Of a stretch of 58,676 nucleotides of DNA, positions 10,360 through 18,314 are shown one piece after another. This stretch comes from Gammaproteobacteria bacterium UBA2168. GTDB taxonomy: Bacteria; Pseudomonadota; Gammaproteobacteria; Pseudomonadales; Azotimanducaceae. Position 1 is the first letter of the stretch, and the number at the start of each line of letters is the position of its first letter. The DNA is taken from NCBI GenBank assembly GCA_002327525.1, contig DCWG01000053.1, forward strand, positions 1-58,676, given 5' to 3'. The notes under the pieces were generated by a model. The model saw only the letters and a program-made list of their open reading frames with translations, searched no databases and had not been told where the DNA came from. The position numbers were made by a program, and so were the translations under genes.

Positions 10360-10814
10360 ACCGACAATCCGGTAAACGCATCTCCATCTGTGGCGAGGCG
10401 TGAACGGGCCTGATCCAGCCAATCGTCCACGCCGCCGTTCCAGCTTTCCTCAGCCCAGATTTCGAGCTTATTGCCCTGCCCGGCCAGAATGAGCGTTTTC
10501 TGCAAACCCGCGAATTCCCTGAGTTTGGGTGGAATCAGCAGCCGCGAATTCGCGTCCAGCTCGATATCCGTGGCATGACCGATGAGTAGCCGCTGCAGCA
10601 ATCGGGCATCCGGGTTGATATTGGGTAATCCCTCCAGCTTACGCTGGACGATCTCCCACTCGGGCAAGGGGTAGAGCAACAGGCATCGCTCGCGCATGTC
10701 GATAGTAAGTACCAACTTACCTTCGCAGCGCACGTCCACAGGGCCGCGCAGGCGCACGGGCAGGGCCATACGGCCCTTCGCATCCAGCTTGGCGCTGCTA
10801 ATACCCCGGAACAT
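10356..10814 (-). CDS. mraZ: MraZ, dcw transcriptional regulator
   Basis: First gene of the dcw cluster. It encodes a DNA-binding repressor with two SpoVT/AbrB-like halves: FRGISSAKLDAKGRMALP near the N-terminus and IELDANSRLLIPPKLREFAGL in the second half, both carrying the D-xx-GR/SR loop. Length 152 aa is standard. Its predicted binding sites lie immediately upstream at 10897-10921, implying negative autoregulation of the whole cluster. Confidence 0.97.
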   Translation of the reverse strand: MFRGISSAKLDAKGRMALPVRLRGPVDVRCEGKLVLTIDMRERCLLLYPLPEWEIVQRKLEGLPNINPDARLLQRLLIGHATDIELDANSRLLIPPKLREFAGLQKTLILAGQGNKLEIWAEESWNGGVDDWLDQARSRLATDGDAFTGLSV

Positions 10815-10896
10815 GTCGGTTGAACCCCGTGAGCGCTCCTCCGCATCCGGCTCTGAGCCCGATCACACATGGCCATTACCCGATTTGCCTGGAGAG

Positions 10897-10921
10897 ACCC
10901 ACTTTTTCCCACTTTCTGCCA
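10897..10921 (-). promoter_or_regulatory. MraZ operator: three TGGGN-type boxes at 10-bp period
   Basis: On the minus strand the sequence reads TGGCA, TGGGA, TGGGT, each separated by 5 bases. MraZ is known to bind TGGGN direct repeats with 5-bp spacers. Two boxes are perfect and the first is degenerate. They lie about 85 bp upstream of the mraZ ATG and just downstream of the predicted -10 hexamer, covering the expected transcript start, a classic repression position. Confidence 0.8.
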
Positions 10922-10930
10922 ATTTACAAC

Positions 10931-10960
10931 ACTATGTCCGCGCACACCTGAAGGTGTCAA
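10931..10960 (-). promoter_or_regulatory. Predicted sigma-70 promoter of mraZ/dcw
   Basis: Minus strand: perfect -35 TTGACA (10960-10955), 18-bp spacer, then CATAGT (10936-10931) as a 4/6 match to the -10 consensus. The spacer contains a perfect inverted repeat ACACCT-TC-AGGTGT (10944-10957), a possible extra operator. It is the best promoter I can see in the mraZ upstream region; the transcript start is predicted near 10924, not measured. Confidence 0.65.
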
Positions 10961-10999
10961 CCGCAAATTCGTGTTAACTCACGGATTTATAAGGATTTT

Positions 11000-11019
11000 T
11001 GTGGATAACCTGTGGATAA
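11000..11019 (-). promoter_or_regulatory. Two perfect DnaA boxes upstream of the dcw promoter
   Basis: TGTGGATAA occurs at 11000-11008 and 11011-11019 (plus strand), i.e. TTATCCACA twice on the minus strand. Both match the strict DnaA-box consensus, start 11 bp apart (one helical turn) and lie 40 bp upstream of the -35. They are embedded in an AT-rich stretch (10960-11110). DnaA control of division genes is a reasonable inference. Confidence 0.7.
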
Positions 11020-11038
11020 CCTGTTAATTCCCGAGCGG

Positions 11039-11063
11039 GTAGATTCATCTTCCTAGAATCTAC
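11039..11063. repeat. Perfect inverted repeat in the dcw upstream region
   Basis: GTAGATTC and GAATCTAC form a perfect 8-bp inverted repeat with a 9-base centre. It sits between the DnaA boxes and the rnpB 3' end, in the AT-rich intergenic region 10815-11149. It could be an operator for an unknown dimeric regulator or a weak hairpin; no family can be assigned. Confidence 0.5.
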
Positions 11064-11110
11064 ATTAACTACAATATCTGTTTGTTATAACCGAAGGATT
11101 TTTTAGACTC

Positions 11111-11148
11111 TTTTCCCTGTAACGCGCTTGCACGCGTGACAGGGAAAA
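11111..11148. terminator. Long hairpin at the rnpB 3' side
   Basis: Arms 11111-11126 and 11133-11148 pair over 16 positions with one A-G mismatch, closing a 6-base loop. The stem is flanked by T on its left and A on its right, so it can fold on either strand. It directly follows rnpB on the minus strand and probably terminates that transcript and insulates the dcw promoter. The U-run of a canonical terminator lies in the stem base. Confidence 0.6.
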
Positions 11149-11149
11149 A

Positions 11150-11518
11150 AGAGCTGGCCGATAAGCCGGGTTCTGTCACCAGCAATGCCGGTGTAGCAGT
11201 CATTCATCTAGGGTCTTCGTCACCGAAAACCTCCAGCGACCTACCCGAATCCGGTGCGGGCCACACCGTTGGATTCCTATTTGGTCTTGCTCCGGGTGGG
11301 GTTTACCTAGCCGCAGTGTGTTGCCACCTGCGCGGTGCGCTCTTACCGCACCTTTTCACCCTTGCTCCGAACCGAGGTCCGGGGCGGTCTGTTTTCTGTG
11401 GCACTTTCCCTGGGGTCGCCCCCGGTGGACGTTATCCACCACCCTGCCCTGCGGAGCCCGGACTTTCCTCTCGCGCCGTGTCGAAACCCGTGCGCCAGCG
11501 ACTGCCTGGCCAGCTCCC
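11150..11518 (-). ncRNA. rnpB: RNase P RNA (type A, bacterial)
   Basis: Catalytic RNA subunit of RNase P, which matures tRNA 5' ends. On the minus strand the 5' end GGAGCTGGCCAGGCAGTCGC and the conserved GAGGAAAGTCCGGGCTCC are followed by AGGGCAGGGTGG; near the 3' end stand ACAGAACCCGGCTTATCGG and GGCCAGCTC, which pairs with the 5' end as helix P1. About 369 nt long. Ends are estimated from P1 pairing. An oligo-U run on the minus strand follows the 3' end. The position between rsmI and mraZ is typical of Pseudomonas-like genomes. Confidence 0.97.
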
Positions 11519-11547
11519 CGCCACCATCCTCCTGCGCGCAATCCGAG

Positions 11548-12378
11548 TCAAGTGCGCGAAAGTACCGCCGCCCGATCGTAGTACGTCGACCGGTTGCCGC
11601 CGCAGATCTGGGCCGTCATCCGCGCTGCCTTGGACGGCCCCACTTCCCGAACCAGCACGCTCAATACACGTTCCGCCTCCTCTGTGACGCCACCGTCTGC
11701 GCTGGCTGGCGCCAGTACGCAAACGAACTCCCCCCGCACCGCGTCGCGCGCTCGCAGACCGGCAAGCAGTTCCTTCGCGGTGCCGCATCGATAGTCCTCG
11801 AACTTCTTGGTCATTTCCCGACCTATCATCAACTCGCGCCCGGCATCCTGAGTCGCGATCGCTTCGAGCGTCGCCTCGATTCGGTGAGGCGCCTCGAAGA
11901 ACACCGTAGTGGTTGCCGAGCCGAGAATGCGGCGCACAGAATCGTTGCGCGCCGCAGTCTTTGCAGGCAGAAAGCCCTCGAAACAGAATCTCGCCGCCGG
12001 AATCGGGCACACGGACAGTGCAGCCATTACCGAGGATGCACCCGGTATCGGTAACACCGTCATGCCTTCCGCGTGGCATGCGCTCACGAGATTGAAGCCC
12101 GGGTCGGATATCAGGGGTGTCCCCGCATCCGACACGAGGGCTGCATCGGCACCGTCGCGCAGAACTTCGAGCACGCGGGCCAGCGCTGCACGCTCATTAT
12201 GATCATGCAGAGCAATCAGTCGTGTGCCGACGATGCCAAGGTGGGCTAACAGCGTACCGGTGCGTCTGGTATCCTCCGCCGCTATTGTCTGCACCCCGCG
12301 CAGGACATTGACCGCTCGTAAAGTGATGTCGTCGAGGTTTCCAATAGGGGTGGCCACGACGAAAAGATTCCCCAACAT
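11548..12378 (-). CDS. rsmI: RsmI, 16S rRNA C1402 2'-O-methyltransferase
   Basis: Tetrapyrrole-methylase-fold enzyme that 2'-O-methylates C1402 of 16S rRNA. Motifs: LFVVATPIGNLDDITLRA at the N-terminus, AAEDTRRTGTLL, ALVSDAGTPLISDPGF, and PIPGASSVMAAL. The protein is 276 aa, normal. The C-terminal RsmI HTH region (SKAARMTAQICGGNRSTYY) is present. The ATG overlaps the lpoA ATG by two bases on opposite strands. Confidence 0.97.
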   Translation of the reverse strand: MLGNLFVVATPIGNLDDITLRAVNVLRGVQTIAAEDTRRTGTLLAHLGIVGTRLIALHDHNERAALARVLEVLRDGADAALVSDAGTPLISDPGFNLVSACHAEGMTVLPIPGASSVMAALSVCPIPAARFCFEGFLPAKTAARNDSVRRILGSATTTVFFEAPHRIEATLEAIATQDAGRELMIGREMTKKFEDYRCGTAKELLAGLRARDAVRGEFVCVLAPASADGGVTEEAERVLSVLVREVGPSKAARMTAQICGGNRSTYYDRAAVLSRT

Positions 12379-14230
12379 GGTTCAGATTCCAGGCAGCTCC
12401 GTGATAAACCAGCCATCCCACGCCCTATCCGGGTTGCTACCAGTAGGTTGGACCCGGTTTGCACGTGCCATAGCGGCAGCCGCCGTCATTCTCGCAATCT
12501 CGGCCTGCCAAAGCACGCCGTCTTCTACCGCTCCCGCGAAGGACTCCCATCAAGACACGTCCTCCGGGGTTCCGAGCAGCGATAGACTGCTGGTGCGCGC
12601 CGCCGGCCTGGTGCGCCTCGGTGACGCGCGTGCTGCTGCAGAACTGTTTCTACAGGCAGCAGCGCGCATGATCGAGCAAGGTCGGATGGAACTCGTACCG
12701 GACGTTTTGAATCGCGTTGATGTACATTCTCTGTCGGACGATGACGCCGCTCACTATACTCTGCTGCAACTGCAACTGGCGTTGTCAGAACATCGCATTC
12801 AGGACGCCCGGGCATTCGCAGACACGCTCTCGACCACTCCTTGGGCTGAACCCGGAGAACACTTCTGGCCGCTGCTGGCTGCTCTGTGCGAGGCGGAGCG
12901 CGATCACGCCTGCGTTGCCAACGCGTGGTTGCGAAGCGATGTGCCTGATGCGCAGCGCCAACAGGCACACGACAACGCATGGCACGCGATGGGGCAGGTG
13001 CCCCGGTCTACGTTGATTCGTTTAGCCGGGGCAGGCGATGCGCGCGCAGCCTGGCAACTGCGTTTGGCGCTCGGAACCGCATTCTCCACCGAAGAGCAGC
13101 GTGCTCGATGGCAAAGCTGGTCGGTGGCCTGGCCGAGCCACGGATTCGCGGCTATGCCTCCCTCCAGCGTCCGCGTCATGTTGGAATCGGCGTGGCAGCC
13201 ACCCGTCATCGCCGTGATGGCGCCTTTCTCCGGCCGTCTGGCGCCCGCTGGTCGCGCCGTTCGCAACGGCTTCGCCTCGGCACTGATATCAGACAGTGCC
13301 GAGCTGAAACCGCAGGTGCTTTTTTACGATACCCAGACACATACCATCAGCGAGGCCTATGAACTGGCCCTGGCCGCGGGCGCACAGGTTCTGGTCGGTC
13401 CGCTGCAGAAAAGCAATCTCGAATTGCTGGCGGGGCTCGATCCAGACGTTCCCGTCGTCGGACTGAATGTACTGAAGACACCTCTTCGCGGCATCGTCCA
13501 GATCGGGCTCGCTATCGAAGACGAGGCCTGGGCACTAGTCGATCGCCTGCTGGCGGATGGCCATCGGACGCTGCTCGTCGTGCATACACAAGACGCCTGG
13601 TCCCGGCGAGCGGTGGGCATGCTGCTCGCGCAGTGGCCACATGAAATCGTGCGCGCTGGACTCGCCGATCTCAAAACCACGACCGAGTCCATCGGCGTGG
13701 CCATGCGTATCGAGGCGAGCCGTGCCCGCCGGGACGAACTGGCCGCATTGCTTGATGAGGAAATCGACTTCCTGCCACGCGCCCGCACCGACCTGGATGC
13801 GGTCACTGCATTCATCGGCGAAGCGGAAGCTGCAGCCATGGTCCCTGCGCTCAAGTTTCATTTTGCAGATCACCTACCAGTGTATGCGACCTCACAAGCC
13901 ATTCGTTCCGCGGGCAGACGGCTACGGGACTATGAGGGATTTCGTGTCATAGAAGCACCGTTCACCCTGTATCCAGATGCCATGTACAGGGAGGCAAACC
14001 GCGCTTTCAGCCTGAACGATAGCCGATTCGCCGGATTGTTCGCGCTGGGGGTGGATGCCTATCGCCTGGCGAATAACGCTCAGCTCATACAGGCGGCCGC
14101 AACTGAAGGGTATGCCATCAACGGCAGTACCGGGACGCTCATCTCGGACGGACTGGGGCGCTTCCGCCGCACTCTGGATTGGGCCGTGGTCAGTAACGCG
14201 GCCCTGATCCCAGCCGCTGGATCCCACTGA
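12377..14230 (+). CDS. lpoA: LpoA/LppC-family lipoprotein, PBP1a activator
   Basis: Outer-membrane lipoprotein whose family activates penicillin-binding protein 1a from outside the peptidoglycan. An N-terminal signal with lipobox ISAC (AAAAVILAISACQS) is followed by a helical TPR-like half and a periplasmic-binding-protein-like half (PVIAVMAPFSGRLAPAGRAV, QVLFYDTQTH, VLVGPLQKSNLELL). About 617 aa. The ATG gives an unusually long run before the signal helix; a TTG near 12433 would give a shorter signal. The rsmI-lpoA-yraN order is conserved in gammaproteobacteria. Confidence 0.9.
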   Translation: MVQIPGSSVINQPSHALSGLLPVGWTRFARAIAAAAVILAISACQSTPSSTAPAKDSHQDTSSGVPSSDRLLVRAAGLVRLGDARAAAELFLQAAARMIEQGRMELVPDVLNRVDVHSLSDDDAAHYTLLQLQLALSEHRIQDARAFADTLSTTPWAEPGEHFWPLLAALCEAERDHACVANAWLRSDVPDAQRQQAHDNAWHAMGQVPRSTLIRLAGAGDARAAWQLRLALGTAFSTEEQRARWQSWSVAWPSHGFAAMPPSSVRVMLESAWQPPVIAVMAPFSGRLAPAGRAVRNGFASALISDSAELKPQVLFYDTQTHTISEAYELALAAGAQVLVGPLQKSNLELLAGLDPDVPVVGLNVLKTPLRGIVQIGLAIEDEAWALVDRLLADGHRTLLVVHTQDAWSRRAVGMLLAQWPHEIVRAGLADLKTTTESIGVAMRIEASRARRDELAALLDEEIDFLPRARTDLDAVTAFIGEAEAAAMVPALKFHFADHLPVYATSQAIRSAGRRLRDYEGFRVIEAPFTLYPDAMYREANRAFSLNDSRFAGLFALGVDAYRLANNAQLIQAAATEGYAINGSTGTLISDGLGRFRRTLDWAVVSNAALIPAAGSH

Positions 14231-14598
14231 CCCGGGCTGCCGATCTCGGCCGCACCGCTGAGCGACATGCGGCCAATTACCTCAGGCGGGCCGGTCTGAG
14301 AATCGTCGAGCGCAACTATCAATGCCGTTTCGGCGAGATCGACCTGATCGCCTTGCACGAGCTCACTCTGGTGTTCGTCGAGGTACGCTTTCGCACGTCC
14401 TCGACGCAGTTCGCCAGTCCAGCAGAGAGTGTCGGCCCACACAAACGTCAACGACTCGCACGCGCCGCCGGCCACTATCTTTCCACACACCTCGCTCATG
14501 CCGGCAGACGATGCCGATTTGACGTACTCTGTATTACAAAGCCACACTACCGCATGCACGTGCAATGGATTCGCAACGCCTTTGATTCGGATGAATGA
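14227..14598 (+). CDS. yraN: YraN, UPF0102 endonuclease-like protein
   Basis: Small protein with a Holliday-junction-resolvase-like fold; cellular role uncertain. In frame one reads LGRTAERHAANYLRRAGLRI, CRFGEIDLIA, LVFVEVRFRTSS, HKRQRLARAAGHYL and CRFDVLCI, the UPF0102 pattern with the GEIDLI and FVEVR nuclease-like motifs. No ATG/GTG/TTG lies between the upstream stop at 14194 and the conserved region; the only plausible initiator is CTG at 14227 overlapping the lpoA stop as CTGA. The 3' end overlaps the BON gene by 8 bp. Confidence 0.85.
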   Translation: MTRAADLGRTAERHAANYLRRAGLRIVERNYQCRFGEIDLIALHELTLVFVEVRFRTSSTQFASPAESVGPHKRQRLARAAGHYLSTHLAHAGRRCRFDVLCITKPHYRMHVQWIRNAFDSDE

Positions 14599-15157
14599 TT
14601 CTTCCCAGCACCCGGCCTCCAGGTGGACACTCTTGTTACTCGCAGCGCTGTTCGGCCTTTCCGCATGCGCCACGTTCAGCGACGACCCGCGCGCCAGAAC
14701 GCCAGGGCAGGTAATCGACGATGAGGCACTGGAAAATCTCATCACGCGTCAGATTCGTAACAGCGAAGCTAACTTCGATGGTTCGCACCTCGTCGTCGTC
14801 AGCTACAACGGCATCGTGCTCATAGCCGGCCAGGTGTCGAGTTTGGACCTCAAAACCACAGCCGAAAATATTGCGCGCGATATGGCCAAGGTGCGCAGTA
14901 TCCACAACGAACTCGAGATCGGTGGACCGATTTCCTACTTCGCGAGGACGAACGACGGTTGGTTGACGTCCAAGGTCAAATCACGTCTGGCCGCGAGTGC
15001 CGAAGTGGATGCCGGCCAATTCAAAGTGGTTACCGAGAACGGTACGGTGTTTCTCATGGGGCTCACGGGTCGCGAACACGCCGATGCTGCTGTGGGGGTG
15101 GCAAGATCAGTGTACGGCGTTCAGAAAATCGTCAAGGTATTCGAATACCTTGACTGA
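14591..15157 (+). CDS. dolP: BON-domain outer-membrane lipoprotein (DolP/YraP-like)
   Basis: Lipoprotein of the YraP/DolP family, linked in E. coli to outer-membrane integrity. The signal ends at a lipobox LSAC near residue 26 (LLLLAALFGLSACATF). Two BON domains follow: one with VSYNGIVLIAGQVSS, one with VVTENGTVFLMGLTGREHAD. Length 188 aa. In many gammaproteobacteria diaA/gmhA sits between yraN and this gene; here yraN abuts it directly. Ends 4 bp before the convergent sspB stop. Confidence 0.9.
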   Translation: MNDSSQHPASRWTLLLLAALFGLSACATFSDDPRARTPGQVIDDEALENLITRQIRNSEANFDGSHLVVVSYNGIVLIAGQVSSLDLKTTAENIARDMAKVRSIHNELEIGGPISYFARTNDGWLTSKVKSRLAASAEVDAGQFKVVTENGTVFLMGLTGREHADAAVGVARSVYGVQKIVKVFEYLD

Positions 15158-15161
15158 TCTC

Positions 15162-15560
15162 TTACTTGATCACCTTCAGGTGCGGGCCTGCCGGTGGTGA
15201 AGGGTCGTCCTCGGGTGCCGGATCACCGTCGGTCTTCGCGTTTTCCTCGTCCGCATCGAACATCATGCCCTCTCCCGTTTCCCGCGCGTAGATGGCAAGA
15301 CAGGCGCTGACCGGCACGAGCACCTGACGCGCGACACCGCCGAAACGCCCCCCAAAAGACACCCACTCGTTTCCAAGATCGAGGTCCCTCACCGCAACGG
15401 GGGAGATGTTCAACACGATGCGCGCGTCTTCCACATACGAATCCGGCACGTCTACACCAGGCAGCGATGCGTCGATCAGCAGGTAGGGTGTATAGCCGGC
15501 ATCTAGCGCCCACTCATGAAGTGCCCGTAAGAGGTACGGACGTTTGCTCGTACCTGGCAT
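15162..15560 (-). CDS. sspB: SspB, ClpXP specificity-enhancing factor
   Basis: Adaptor that delivers ssrA-tagged proteins to ClpXP. The N-terminal folded domain reads SKRPYLLRALHEWALDAGYTPYL and NISPVAVRDLDLGNEW; a flexible acidic/proline linker (near residues 105-125) ends in the short basic tail LKVIK, which in SspB docks on ClpX. Length 132 aa. Lies 12 bp downstream of sspA, the usual operon pair. Family known; function inferred by similarity. Confidence 0.95.
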   Translation of the reverse strand: MPGTSKRPYLLRALHEWALDAGYTPYLLIDASLPGVDVPDSYVEDARIVLNISPVAVRDLDLGNEWVSFGGRFGGVARQVLVPVSACLAIYARETGEGMMFDADEENAKTDGDPAPEDDPSPPAGPHLKVIK

Positions 15561-15572
15561 CGACGAGTCGCG

Positions 15573-16205
15573 TTACTCGCGCATCTCGAGTTCCACTTCG
15601 GTCAGCGACTCGCGGAACGATTCACGCTCGAAGATCATCTGCATGTACCTGGTCAGTGGGCGCGTGCTCTTCTCCGGCAGGGTGATGTCCACTTCCTTCA
15701 AGCGCCAGAGGATGGGCGCCACGCAGCAGTCGAGCAACGTGAACTCTTCGTTCATGAAAAACGGCTTTTCAGCGAAGATCGGGGCGACGCTGATGATGCT
15801 CTCGCGTAGTTCCTGACGCGCCCTCGTGATGACGGTTTCGCGGCCCTTACCTACCATGAGGATATCCAGGCGCTTGCTCCACTCGTTCTCCACACGCGTG
15901 ATCCACAGGCGCGACAGTGCACGCTGCACCGGATAGACGGGTAGCAGCGGCGGATGCGGGAATCGCTCGTCGAGATACTCCATGATGACATTGGCCTCAT
16001 AGAGCACGAGATCCCTGTCGAGCAGCGTCGGCAGTGTGTTGTATGGATTGATCTCCGCCAGGCCCTCCGGCTTGTTGGAGGGGTCGACATCGACGATATC
16101 GACGGTCACTCCCTTCTCGGCCAGCACCATTCTCACGCGGTGTGAATAGTGATCGCGCGCATCGGAGAAAAAGGTCATTGAAGATCTTCGCGTAACTAGG
16201 CTCAT
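15573..16205 (-). CDS. sspA: SspA, stringent starvation protein A
   Basis: RNA-polymerase-associated protein with glutathione-S-transferase fold that modulates stress transcription. Start chosen at the ATG giving MSLVTRRSSMTFFSD, matching the family N-terminus; an upstream ATG at 16247 adds 14 non-conserved residues. Visible motifs: SHRVRMVLAEKGV, NPYNTLPTLLDRDLVLYEA and IMEYLDERFPHPPLLPV. About 210 aa. Follows petC by 88 bp and precedes sspB. Confidence 0.95.
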   Translation of the reverse strand: MSLVTRRSSMTFFSDARDHYSHRVRMVLAEKGVTVDIVDVDPSNKPEGLAEINPYNTLPTLLDRDLVLYEANVIMEYLDERFPHPPLLPVYPVQRALSRLWITRVENEWSKRLDILMVGKGRETVITRARQELRESIISVAPIFAEKPFFMNEEFTLLDCCVAPILWRLKEVDITLPEKSTRPLTRYMQMIFERESFRESLTEVELEMRE

Positions 16206-16293
16206 AGCTCGTTCTGTCTTTTTGTTAATGGTGTTTCGTGCGCCCACTTCGGACGCGAACCCGCCGGGTACGAGGCAACCCGCGCTTCAGGTT

Positions 16294-17049
16294 CTAGTGT
16301 ACGTCCTTCCAGATTTCACGGTTCAAGAGATATGTGAAGACACCTAGAATGACGAGGAATAACAATACGTATATACCGAGGCGGTAGCGTTCAACGCGGC
16401 TCGGATCACCTACGTAGTGCAAAAAATTGGTTATATCACGTACCGCCTGATCGTACTCCGTCTCACTCAAACTTCCCGAGCCTTCCACCAGGAACAACTC
16501 ACTACATTCTGTCGCATCATCGCACGCCTCGACCTGCAGACCCTGCAGGTCGGCCAACACGTGCGGCATACCGACGTTTGGAAAAACTCTGTTGTTCACG
16601 CCGAACGGCCGCGTTTCGTCGACATAGAACGTCTTGAGGTAATTGTACAGCCACTCGGGGTCGCGCACGCGAGTGATCATCGTTAGATCAGGTGGAGGCG
16701 CTCCGAACCACTTCTTCGCACCTTCCAGATCCATGGCAGTGGTCATCAGATCACCGACCTTCTGGTTCGTGAATATCAGTGATTCAAGAGCGATGTCGTG
16801 CGGAATGCCGAGATCATCCGCCGTGCGTTCGTAACGCTGAAACTGTAGCGAGTGACAACCGAGGCAGTAGTTGACGTACAGTCTAAATCCGCGTTGCATC
16901 GACGGCTGGTTCTGCAGTTCCGGCTCGAACGCCTCCATGTCCCAACCCGTCACCGAAGCAGCCAGGGCATGCGCGGGCGCGAACACCCAGAACAAAACGA
17001 TTAGTGCATGTCCCGGTTTCACCATCGCTTTCATCACTGCACATCTCAT
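16294..17049 (-). CDS. petC: Cytochrome c1 of the bc1 complex
   Basis: Membrane-anchored c-type cytochrome that passes electrons from the Rieske protein to cytochrome c. It begins with a signal peptide (HALIVLFWVFAPAHALA), has one haem motif CLGCH near residue 55, and a C-terminal anchor (YRLGIYVLLFLVILGVFTYL). Start is the ATG at 17049 overlapping the petB stop as ATGA; a second ATG five codons in is also possible. The open frame extends farther upstream, but that part lies inside petB and is not coding here. 251 aa. Confidence 0.95.
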   Translation of the reverse strand: MRCAVMKAMVKPGHALIVLFWVFAPAHALAASVTGWDMEAFEPELQNQPSMQRGFRLYVNYCLGCHSLQFQRYERTADDLGIPHDIALESLIFTNQKVGDLMTTAMDLEGAKKWFGAPPPDLTMITRVRDPEWLYNYLKTFYVDETRPFGVNNRVFPNVGMPHVLADLQGLQVEACDDATECSELFLVEGSGSLSETEYDQAVRDITNFLHYVGDPSRVERYRLGIYVLLFLVILGVFTYLLNREIWKDVH

Positions 17050-18314
17050 CGCATCACCACGCGATCGGGGACCGGCTTGGTCTTCTCCACCCGCGTGTAC
17101 CAGGGCATCAGCATGAAGTACGCGAAGTAGATGATCGTTCCGATCTGAGCCATGAGCGTAGCCGGCTTCGACGGTGCTATGGTGCCCAGATAGCCGAGCA
17201 TGAAGAAACTCACGACAAATAGCGCAAGCATCATTTTCGACGCCATGCCTTTGTAGCGTATAGACTTCACGGGAGATCTGTCGAGCCACGGCAGCAATGC
17301 CGGCACCACGATGGCACCTGCCATCACCACGAATCCCCAGAACTTGGCGGGTACGCCGAACAGAGGATACGTCGCCGCTCGCAGCATCGCGTAGAAGGGG
17401 GTGTAGTACCACACCGGAGCGATGTGGTCCGGGGTCTTGAGTGGATTGGCCATTTCGAAGTTCGGTTTCTCGAGGAAGTAGCCGCCCATCTCCGGCACGA
17501 AGAACACCACCGCGCAGAATAAGAACAGGAACACGACGGTTGCGTGGATGTCGTGCGTGACGGTGTACGGCCAAAACGGAATACCGTCCAGCGGCACGCC
17601 ATTTTCGTCCTTCAGCTTCTTGATTTCGATACCGTCGGGGCTACCCGAGCCAACGTGGTGGAGCGCCACGAAATGCACGAACACCAGCATCACCAATACC
17701 AATGGAAACGCCACGACGTGCAGTGCGAAGAAGCGGTTCAGCGTCACTTCCGACATCAGAAAGTCACCCCGCACCCAATCCATTAGATCGGGGCCGATGT
17801 AGGGAACGGCGCCCACCAGCGAAATGATTACCTGTCCCGCCCAGAAAGACATGTTGCCCCACGGCAACAGATAACCGAAAAAACCTTCCACGATGAGAAC
17901 TGCGAAAATCACCATGCCGATCAACCACAACAACTCGCGTGGCTTCTGGTACGAGCCATACATCAGGCCACGAAACATGTGCAGGTAAACGACCACGAAA
18001 AAGGCTGATGCGCCCGTGGAGTGCAGGTAGCGCAACAGCCAGCCGTACTCGACGTCGCGCATGATGTACTCGACGGAGGCGAAGGCACCGTCCCCGCTCG
18101 GTACGTAGCTCATGGTCAGCCAGATGCCGGTCAGCAACTGGATGATCAGTACGATGGTGGCCAGCCAGCCCATGAAGTACCAGAAGTTGTGGTTCTTGGG
18201 CGCGTAGTACTTCGAGAGATGGTATTCCCAAGTTTCCGTGGCTGGGAAACGCTCATCCAGCCAAACCATGAACGAGGTGAACATCTGCGGGATCTTGCCC
18301 TGTTTCTGCTGCAT
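17046..18314 (-). CDS. petB: Cytochrome b of the bc1 complex
   Basis: Quinol-oxidising membrane subunit with two b haems. The full-length fused form (422 aa, about eight helices) has haem-ligand helices (YLHSTGASAFFVVVYLHMFR and FFALHVVAFPLVLVMLVFVH) and the Qo-site loop, which reads PVWY (DHIAPVWYYTPFY) where many bacteria and mitochondria have PEWY. The ATG overlaps the petA stop by 1 bp and the 3' end overlaps petC by 4 bp. Confidence 0.97.
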   Translation of the reverse strand: MQQKQGKIPQMFTSFMVWLDERFPATETWEYHLSKYYAPKNHNFWYFMGWLATIVLIIQLLTGIWLTMSYVPSGDGAFASVEYIMRDVEYGWLLRYLHSTGASAFFVVVYLHMFRGLMYGSYQKPRELLWLIGMVIFAVLIVEGFFGYLLPWGNMSFWAGQVIISLVGAVPYIGPDLMDWVRGDFLMSEVTLNRFFALHVVAFPLVLVMLVFVHFVALHHVGSGSPDGIEIKKLKDENGVPLDGIPFWPYTVTHDIHATVVFLFLFCAVVFFVPEMGGYFLEKPNFEMANPLKTPDHIAPVWYYTPFYAMLRAATYPLFGVPAKFWGFVVMAGAIVVPALLPWLDRSPVKSIRYKGMASKMMLALFVVSFFMLGYLGTIAPSKPATLMAQIGTIIYFAYFMLMPWYTRVEKTKPVPDRVVMR

